From Petrolisthes cinctipes (lineage: Eukaryota; Arthropoda; Malacostraca; Decapoda; Porcellanidae): a DNA stretch of 64,000 nucleotides. Below are positions 55,753 to 64,000 of this stretch, in pieces. The stretch is taken from positions 930,001 to 994,000 of the forward strand of contig JAWQEG010001537.1 in assembly GCA_033782935.1 (NCBI GenBank), given 5' to 3'. Below the pieces are notes generated by a model. The model saw nothing but the letters and a program-made list of their open reading frames with translations, did no database searches and was not told the DNA's origin. The number at the start of each line of letters is the position of its first letter. The first letter of the stretch is position 1. Made by a program: the position numbers and the translations under genes.

Positions 55753-56071
55753 TTCGGGTGTTTTGAGCCTGAATTTGAGATGTAAACCGGTACAGTACAG
55801 AAGATGCATGAACATATCGACATTGGGCATCTAAAATATCGAATTTTAGCATGTTTTAGGTCTGTATCTTGAAAATATTCTAGCATTGCGTAGGCATGTA
55901 CAGATCGCTTCTGGGACCCAAAAATATCGAGTTTTCGGGTGTTCTGAGCTTGAATTTGAGATATAAACGGGTACTGAATGTGCATGCACATATCGACTAG
56001 GGACACCTAAAATATAAATTTTTAGCATGTTTTAAACCTATATTTTAAAAACATTCTAGCACTGAGTAGAC

Positions 56072-56781
56072 ATGTACAGATCGCTTCTGGGACACAAAAA
56101 TATTGAATTTTCGGGTGTTTTGAGCCTGAATTTGAAATATAAACGGGTACAAAAGTTGCATGCACATATCGACTTTGGGCACCCAAAATATCCATTTTTA
56201 TCATATTTTGGGCCTTTATTTTTAAAACATTCTCTAACACGGAGTAGGCATGTACAGATCGATTCTGTAGCACTTAGTAGACATGTACAGATCGGTTCTG
56301 GAACCCAAAAATATCGATTTTTCGGGTGTTTTGAGCCTGAATTTGAGATATAAACAGGTACAGAAGATGCATGCATATATCGACTTGGGAAACCTAAAAT
56401 ATTGATTTTTAGCATGTTTTAAGCCTATATTTTAAAACATTCTAGCACTGAGTAGACATGTACAGATCGCTTCGGGGACCCAAGAATATTTAATTTTTGG
56501 GTGTTTTGAACCTGAATTTGAGATATATACGGGCACTGAAGATGCATGCACATATCGACTTTTTGCACCTAAAATATCGATTTTGAGCATGTTTTGGGTC
56601 TGTATCTTGAAAACATTCTAGCATGGAGTAGGGATGTACAGATCACTTCTGGGACACAAAAATACCAAATTTTAGGGTGTTTTGAGCCTGAATTTGAGAT
56701 ATAAACGGGTACAGATAATGCATGCACATATCGACTTTGGGCACCAAAAATATCGATTTTTAGCATGTTTTGGCCCTTTAT
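56072..56781. repeat. Right-flank segment, second copy of 53,295-54,004
   Basis: This is the partner of 53,295-54,004 at offset 2,777 bp, ending where CCCTTTATTTTG continues with CTCTAACACG instead of the TCTTGAAAACATTC of the first copy. The 33-bp insertion is embedded in it. The SINE, about 1.1 kb to the left, was not copied with it. Confidence 0.85.
56268..56300. repeat. 33-bp intramonomer duplication, copy 2
   Basis: The same 33-bp insertion as at 53,491-53,523, exactly 2,777 bp downstream and carrying the same private TAGCACTTAG and CGGTTCTG variants. It was copied with its surrounding 710-bp segment rather than created twice. The base before it differs (GATTCTG here, GCTTCTG in copy 1). 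Confidence 0.88.
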
Positions 56782-57787
56782 TTTGAAAATACTCTAACAC
56801 GAAGTAGGCTTGTACAGATCGCTTCTGGGACCCAAAAATATCGAATTTTCGGATATTTTGAGCCTGAATTTCAGATATAATCGGGTACAGTAGAAGCATG
56901 CACATATTGACTTTGGGCACCTAAAATATTGATTTTCAGCATGTTTTCGGCCTGTATTTTGAAAATACTCTAACACGGATTAGGCATGTACAGATCGCTT
57001 CTGGGACCCAAATATATCGAATTTTCGGGAGTTTTGAGCCTGATTTTGAGATATAAACGGGTACAGAAGATGCATGCACAAATCGACTTTGATCACCTAA
57101 AATATCGATTTTCAGCATGTTTTGGGAATGTATTTTGAAAATACTTTAACACGGAGTAAACATGTACAGCTCGCTTCTTGGACCCAAAATTACCGAATTT
57201 TCGGGTGTTTTTAACCTGAATTTGAGTTATAAACGGGTACAGAAGATGCATGCACATATTGCCTTTGGGCTCCTAAAATATCGATTTTCAGCATATATTG
57301 GGCCTGTATTTTGAAAATACTCTAACACGGAGTAGGCATGTACAGATCGCTTCTGGGACCCAAAAAAATCGAACTTTATGGGGTTTTTGAGTCTGAATTT
57401 GAAATATAAACGGGTACAGAGCCTGCATGCACATTTCGACTTTGGGCACCCAAAATATCGATTTTTAGCATGTTTTGGGCCAATATCTTGAAATTTTTCT
57501 AGCACTGAATAAGCATGTACAGATCATTTCTGGGACCCAAAAATATCGAATTTTTGGGTGTTTTGAGCCTGAATTTGAGATGTTAACGAATACTGAAGAT
57601 GCATGCACATATCGACTATGAGCACCTAAAATATCGATTTTGAGCATATTTTGGGCCTGTATTTTGAAAATACTCTAACACCGAGTAGGTATGTACAGAT
57701 TGCTTCTGGGACCCAAAAATATCGAATTTGTGGGTGTTTTGAGCCTGAAATTAAGATATAAACGGGTACTGAAGATGCATGCACATA

Positions 57788-57986
57788 TTGACTATCGGCA
57801 GCTAAAATATCGATTTTCAGCATGTTTTGGGCATGTATTTTGAAAATACTTAAACACGGAGTAGGCATATACAGATTGCATCTGGGACCCAAAAATATCG
57901 AATTTTCGGGTGTTTTGAGCCTAAATTTGAGATATAAACTGGTACAGAACATCCATGCACATAACGACTTGGGACACCTAAAATAT
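57788..57986. repeat. Long-range duplicate of 301-499
   Basis: This is the right-hand member of a near-identical 199-bp pair whose other copy is at the extreme left of the window. Both share the unusual ACATCCATGCACATAACG and CTTAAACACGGAG variants. It lies among right-flank monomers, just upstream of the 12-mer HOR. Confidence 0.85.
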
Positions 57987-58088
57987 CGATTATTAGCATG
58001 TTTTGAGTCTATATTTTGAAAAACATTCTGGCACTGAGTAGGCATGTACAGATCGATTCTGGGACCCAAAAATATCGAATTTTTGGGT

Positions 58089-60213
58089 GTTTTGAGCCTG
58101 AATTTGAGATATAAACGGGTACAGAAGATGCATGCACATATCGACTTTGGGCACCCAAACTATCGATTTTTAAGCATGTTTTGGGCCTGTATTTTGAAAG
58201 TACTCTAACACGGAGTAGGCATGTACAGATCGCTTCCGGGACACAAAAATATTGAATTTTCGGGTGTTTTGAGCCTGAATTTGAAATATAAACGGGTACA
58301 GTACAGAAGATGCATGCACATATCGACATTGGGCATCTAAAATATCGATTTTTAGCATGTTTTGGGTCTGTATCTTGAAAACATTCGAGCAAGAAGTAGG
58401 GATGTACAGATCGCTTCTGGAACACAAAAATACCGAATTTTCGGGTATTTTGAGCCTGAATTTGAGATATAAACGGGTACCGAAGATGCATGCACATATC
58501 GACTTTTTGCACCTAAAGTATCGATTTTGGGCATGTTTTGGGTCTGTATCTTGAAAACATTCTAGCATGGAGTAGGCATATACAGGTCGCTTCTGGAACC
58601 AAAAAATATCGAATTTTCGGGTGTTTTGAGCCTGAATTTGAGATATAAACGGGTACAGTACAGAAGATGCATGCACATATCGACATTGGGCATCTAAAAT
58701 ATCGATTTTTAGCATGTTTTAGGTCTGTATCTTGAAAATATTCTAGCATTGCGTAGGCATGTACAGATCGCTTCTGGGACCTAAAAATATCGAATTTTCG
58801 GGTGTTTAGAGCCTGAATTTAAGATATAAACGGGTACAGAAGATGCATGCACATATTGACTATGGGCAGCTAAAATATCGATTTTCAGCATGTTTTGGGC
58901 ATTTATTTTGAAAATACTTAAACACGGAGTAGGCATATACAGATTGCATCTAAAACCCAAAAATATCGAATTTTCGGATGTTTTGAGCCAGAATTTGAGA
59001 TATAATCGGGTACTGAAGATGCATGCACATATCGACTTTGGACACCTAAAATATCGATTTTGAGCATGTTTTGGGTCTGTGTTTTATAAAACATTCTAGC
59101 AAAGAGTAGGCATGTACAGATCGCTTCTGGGACCCAAAAATATCGATTTTTCGGGTGTTTTGAGCCTGAATTTGAGATATAAACGGGTACAGAAGATGAA
59201 TGCACATATCGACTTTGGGCACCCAAAATATCGATTTTGAGCATGTTTTTGGCATCTATTTTAAAAATACTCTAACACGAAGTAGGCATGTACAGATCGC
59301 TTCTGGGACACAAAAATATTGAATTTTTGGGTGTTTTGAGCCTGAATTTGAGATATAAACGGTTAGTGAAGATGCAAGCACATATCGACTTTTTGCACCT
59401 AATATATCGTTTTTGAGCATGTTTTGGATCTCTATCTTGAAAACATTCTAAGAAGGAGTAGGCATGTACAGGTGGCTTCTGGGACCCAAAAATATTGAAT
59501 TTTCGGATGTTAAAGCCTGAATTTGGGATATAAACGGGTACAAAAGATGTATGCACATATCGACTTTGGACACCTAAAATATTGAATTTTAGCATGTTTT
59601 AAGCCTATATTTTGAAAACATTCTGGCACTGAGTAGACATGTACAGATCGCTTCTGGGACTCAATAATATCGAATTTTCGGATCTATTGAGCCTGAATTT
59701 GGGATATAAACGGGTACAGAAGATGCATACACATATTGACTTTGAGCACCTCAAATATTGATTTTCAGCATGTTTTGGGCATGTATTTTGAAAATACTCT
59801 AACAAGGAATAGGCATGTACAGATCGCTTCTGGGACCCAAAAATATCGAATTTTCGGGTGTTTTGAGCCTGAATTTGGGATATAAACGGGTACAGAAGAT
59901 GCATACACATATTGACTTTGGGCACCAAAAATATCGATTTTGAGCATGTTTTGGGTCTGTATCTTATTAAACATTCTAGCAAAGAGTAGGCATGTACAGA
60001 TCGCTTCTGGGACCCAAAAATATCGATTTTTCGGGTGTTTTGAGCCTGAATTTGAGATATAAACGGGTACAGAAGATGCATGCACATATCGACTTTGGGC
60101 ACCTAAAATATCGATTTTGAGCATGTTTTGGGTCTGTATTTTATAAAACATTCTAGCAAAGAGTAGGCATGTACAGATCGCTTCTGGGACCCAAAAATAT
60201 CGATTTTTCGGGT
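58089..60213. repeat. 12-mer higher-order repeat, row 1 (2,125 bp)
   Basis: Twelve monomers form this row, and they recur at 60,214-62,338 at an offset of exactly 2,125 bp. Length variants travel with it: two GTACAGTACAG expansions, a TTTATAAAACATTC junction, a TTATTAAACATTC junction, and a GGTTAGTGAAGATGC monomer. The average monomer is about 177 bp because of these insertions. It is the only clear HOR right of the SINE. Confidence 0.92.
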
Positions 60214-62338
60214 GTTTTGAGCCTGAATTTGAGATATAAACGGGTACAGAAGATGCATGCATATATCGACTTTGGGCACCCAAACTATCGATTTTTAAGC
60301 ATGTTTTGGGCCTGTATTTTGAAAGTACTCTAACACGGAGTAGGCATGTACAGATCGCTTCCGGGACACAAAAATATTGAATTTTCGGGTGTTTTGAGCC
60401 TGAATTTGAAATATAAACGGGTACAGTACAGAAGATGCATGCACATATCGACATTGGGCATCTAAAATATCGATTTTTAGCATGTTTTGGGTCTGTATCT
60501 TGAAAACATTCGAGCAAGAAGTAGGGATGTACAGATCGCTTCTGGAACACAAAAATACCGAATTTTCGGGTATTTTGAGCCTGAATTTGAGATATAAACG
60601 GGTACCGAAGATGCATGCACATATCGACTTTTTGCACCTAAAGTATCGATTTTGGGCATGTTTTGGGTGTGTATCTTGAAAACATTCTAGCATGGAGTAG
60701 GCATATACAGGTCGCTTCTGGAACCAAAAAATATCGAATTTTCGGGTGTTTTGAGCCTGAATTTGAGATATAAACGGGTACAGTACAGAAGATGCATGCA
60801 CATATCGACATTGGGCATCTAAAATATCGATTTTTAGCATGTTTTAGGTCTGTATCTTGAAAATATTCTAGCATTGCGTAGGCATGTACAGATCGCTTCT
60901 GGGACCTAAAAATATCGAATTTTCGGGTGTTTAGAGCCTGAATTTAAGATATAAACGGGTACAGAAGATGCATGCACATATTGACTATGGGCAGCTAAAA
61001 TATCGATTTTCAGCATGTTTTGGGCATTTATTTTGAAAATACTTAAACACGGAGTAGGCATATACAGATTGCATCTAAAACCCAAAAATATCGAATTTTC
61101 GGATGTTTTGAGCCAGAATTTGAGATATAATCGGGTACTGAAGATGCATGCACATATCGACTTTGGACACCTAAAATATCGATTTTGAGCATGTTTTGGG
61201 TCTGTGTTTTATAAAACATTCTAGCAAAGAGTAGGCATGTACAGATCGCTTCTGGGACCCAAAAATATCGATTTTTCGGGTGTTTTGAGCCTGAATTTGA
61301 GATATAAACGGGTACAGAAGATGAATGCACATATCGACTTTGGGCACCCAAAATATCGATTTTGAGCATGTTTTTGGCATCTATTTTAAAAATACTCTAA
61401 CACGAAGTAGGCATGTACAGATCGCTTCTGGGACACAAAAATATTGAATTTTTGGGTGTTTTGAGCCTGAATTTGAGATATAAACGGTTAGTGAAGATGC
61501 AAGCACATATCGCCTTTTTGCACCTAATATATCGTTTTTGAGCATGTTTTGGGTCTCTATCTTGAAAACATTCTAAGAAGGAGTAGGCATGTACAGGTGG
61601 CTTCTGGGACCCAAAAATATTGAATTTTCGGATGTTAGAGCCTGAATTTGGGATATAAACGGGTACAAAAGATGTATGCACATATCGACTTTGGACACCT
61701 AAAATATTGAATTTTAGCATGTTTTAAGCCTATATTTTGAAAACATTCTGGCACTGAGTAGACATGTACAGATCGCTTCTGGGACTCAATAATATCGAAT
61801 TTTCGGATCTATTGAGCCTGAATTTGGGATATAAACGGGTACAGAAGATGCATACACATATTGACTTTGAGCACCTCAAATATTGATTTTCAGCATGTTT
61901 TGGGCATGTATTTTGAAAATACTCTAACAAGGAATAGGCATGTACAGATCGCTTCTGGGACCCAAAAATATCGAATTTTCGGGTGTTTTGAGCCTGAATT
62001 TGGGATATAAACGGGTACAGAAGATGCATACACATATTGACTTTGGGCACCAAAAATATCGATTTTGAGCATGTTTTGGGTCTGTATCTTATTAAACATT
62101 CTAGCAAAGAGTAGGCATGTACAGATCGCTTATGGGACCCAAAAATATCGATTTTTCGGGTGTTTTGAGCCTGAATTTGAGATATAAACGGGTACAGAAG
62201 ATGCATGCACATATCGACTTTGGGCACCTAAAATATCGATTTTGAGCATGTTTTGGGTCTGTATTTTATAAAACATTCTAGCAAAGAGTAGGCATGTACA
62301 GATCGCTTCTGGGACCCAAAAATATCGATTTTTCGGGT
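60214..62338. repeat. 12-mer higher-order repeat, row 2 (2,125 bp)
   Basis: This is the second row, nearly identical to row 1. Substitutions seen include GGGTGTGTATC for GGGTCTGTATC near 60,668, TATCGCC for TATCGAC near 61,510, ATGTTAGAGCC for ATGTTAAAGCC near 61,634, and GCTTATGGG for GCTTCTGGG near 62,131. Homology to row 1 continues to about 62,408 before the pattern changes. Confidence 0.92.
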
Positions 62339-62409
62339 GTTTTGAGCCTGAATTTGAGATATAAACGGGTACAGAAGATGCATGCATATATCGACTTTGG
62401 GCACCCAAA

Positions 62410-63107
62410 ATATCGATTTTAAGCATGTTTTAGGCATCTATTTTGAAAATACTCTAACACGAAGTAGGTATGTACAGATCGCTTCTGGGACACAAAAATA
62501 TTGAATTTTCGGGTGTTTTGAGCCTGAATTTGAGATATAAACGGGTACTGAAGATGCAGGCACATATCGACTTTTTGCATCTAATATATCGATTTTGAGC
62601 ATGTTTTGGGTCTGTATCTTGAAAACATTCTATGAAGGAGTAGGCATGTACAGGTGGCTTCTGGGACCCAAAAATATTGAATTTTCGGATGTTAGAGCCT
62701 GAATTTGGGATATAAACGGGTACAAAAGATGTATGCACATATCGACTTTGGACACCTAGAATATTGAATTTTAGCATGTTTTAAGCCTATAATTTGAAAA
62801 CATTCTGGCACTGAGTAGACATGTACAGATTGCTTCTGGGACTCAATAATATCGAATTTTCGGATCTATTGAGCCTGAATTTGGGATATAAACGGGTACA
62901 GAAGATGCATACACATATTGACTTAGGGCACCTCAAATATTGATTTTCAGCATGTTTTGGGCATGTATTTTGAAAATACTCTAACACGGAGTAGGCATAT
63001 ACAGATCGCTTCTGGGACCCCAAAATATCGAATTTTCGGGTGTTTTGAGCCTGAATTTGGGATATAAACGGGTACAGAAGATGCATACACATATTGACTT
63101 TGGGCAC
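62410..63107. repeat. Partial third row of the 12-mer HOR
   Basis: This segment matches 61,353-62,050 at an offset of 1,057 bp (six monomers), not 2,125 bp. About half the row (1,068 bp, six monomers) was therefore lost or never copied. It is more diverged than rows 1 and 2, for example CGGGTACTGAAGATGCAGG in place of CGGTTAGTGAAGATGCAAG. Confidence 0.75.
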
Positions 63108-64000
63108 CTAAAATATCGATTTTCAGCATGTTTTGGGCCTATATTTTAAAAAAATACTCTAACACGGAATAGGCAGGTACAAATTGCTTCTGGGACACAA
63201 AAATATTGAATTTTCGGGTGTTTTGAGCCTGAATTTGAGATATAAACGGGTACTGAAGATGCAGGCACATATCGACTTTTTGCACCTAATATATCGATTT
63301 TGAGCATGTTTTGGGTCTCTATCTTGAAAATATTTTAAGAAGGAGTAGGCATGTACAGATGGCTTCTGGGACACAAAAATATCTAATTTTCGGGTGTTTT
63401 AAGCCTGAATTTGAGATATAAACGGGTACACAAGATGCATGCACACATCGACTTTGGGCCCCCCAAATATCGATTTTTAGTATGTTTTGGGCCAATATTT
63501 TGAAAATATTCTATCACTGAGTAGGCATGTACAGGTTGTTTCTGGGACCCAAACATATTGAATTTTCGGGTGTTAGAGCCTGAATTTGGGATATAAACGG
63601 GTACAAAAGATGTATGCACATATTGACTTTGTACACCTATAATATTGAATTTTAGCATGTTTTAAGCCTATATTTAGAAAACATTCTAGCACTGAGTAGA
63701 CATGTACAGATCGCTTCTGGGACCCAAAAATACCGAATTTTCGGATCTTTTGAGCCTGAATTTGGGATATAAACGGGTACAGAAGATGCATACACATATT
63801 GACTTTGGGCACCTCAAATATCGATTCTAGCATGTTTTAGGCCTGTATTTTGAAAATACTCTAACAAGGAATAGGCATGTACAGATCGCTTCTGGGACAA
63901 AAAAATATCGAATTTTTGGGTATTTTGAGCCTGAATTTGAGATATAATCGAGTACAGAAGATGCATGCACATATCGACTTTGGGCACCTAAAATATCGAT
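63108..64000. repeat. Satellite to the window edge
   Basis: Monomers related to the 12-mer row types continue in looser order: GAAGGAGTAGG near 63,340, GGGTGTTAGAGCC near 63,569 and CACCTCAAATATCG near 63,811. The window ends inside a monomer. No gene or other element is present. Confidence 0.75.

Larger units (their letters stand above)
54927..64000. repeat. Satellite array, 176-bp monomer, right of the SINE
   Basis: This continues the same satellite, in the same orientation and in phase with the left array: the monomer broken at 54,487 resumes at 54,927. The monomer population differs from the 5-49 kb core. Features found here and not noticed in the core are a GTACA expansion, TTTATAAAACATTC and TTATTAAACATTC junctions, and a 33-bp insertion (also just left of the SINE at 53.5 kb). 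The array continues beyond base 64,000. No gene is visible. Confidence 0.96.

Noticed and set aside
59765..60637. 290-codon minus-strand open frame, the longest in the window, plus many of 60-270 codons
   Set aside because: They consist of satellite monomers read in successive phases. The same sequence is open in several frames, boundaries shift with single-base changes between copies, and no domain, codon bias or gene context is present.
1..64000. CRISPR array (regular repeats)
   Set aside because: The repeats abut with no unique spacers, the unit is 176 bp, no cas genes are present, and a SINE marks the DNA as eukaryotic.
1..64000. Canonical CENP-B box (TTCGNNNNANNCGGG)
   Set aside because: The nearest match, ATCGAATTTTCGGG in half A, has the CG and CGGG parts one base too close and lacks the central A. 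I would not call it a CENP-B box without binding data.
1..64000. Hidden gene or operon between satellite blocks
   Set aside because: Following the monomer landmarks through the window, I found no gap of more than a few dozen bases outside the SINE, so there is no room for one.

Overview
This window is eukaryotic satellite DNA. Almost all 64 kb is one head-to-tail tandem array of an AT-rich monomer of about 176 bp, roughly 360 copies by length. I find no credible protein-coding gene, rRNA gene, functional tRNA gene, CRISPR array or prokaryotic signal. The array runs off both window edges. A tRNA-derived SINE with a 22-base poly(A) tail points to an animal, or at least a eukaryote with LINE-driven retroposition. 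The species and phylum cannot be read from the sequence.

Layout. 1-5.6 kb: diverged, mostly non-periodic monomers. 5.6-49 kb: a core where neighbouring monomers differ but ordered strings of them recur as higher-order repeats (HORs). Periods seen are 6-mer (1,053 bp), 7-mer (about 1,230), 8-mer (1,406), 9-mer (1,581 and 1,584) and 10-mer (1,754 and 1,759). The youngest-looking are the 8-mer pair at 14.93-17.74 kb, the 10-mer-spaced pair at 22.40-25.38 kb and the 8-mer run at 43.6-48.4 kb. 48.4-53.3 kb: transitional monomers. 53.3-64 kb: a different monomer population, with a SINE at 54,488-54,926, a 33-bp internal duplication carried on two distant copies, and a 12-mer (2,125 bp) HOR at 58.09-62.34 kb.

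Structure. Each monomer is an ancient dimer: its two halves of about 88 bp align at about 60 of 88 positions, with one gap. A/T tracts lie at equivalent places in both halves, spaced near one helical turn. Both window ends carry related old monomer types (301-499 matches 57,788-57,986 almost exactly), while the middle is HOR-rich. That is the layout expected if new HORs expand inside an array and push older monomers outward. Much of the variation between monomers is CpG to TpG/CpA, suggesting germline cytosine methylation.

Many ORFs of 60-290 codons, mainly on the minus strand, are by-products of a repeat with few minus-strand stops. They are not annotated as genes. A centromeric or pericentromeric role is plausible from array form but is inference only. 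All identities and boundaries were judged by eye and are good to about 10-20 bp unless stated as exact.
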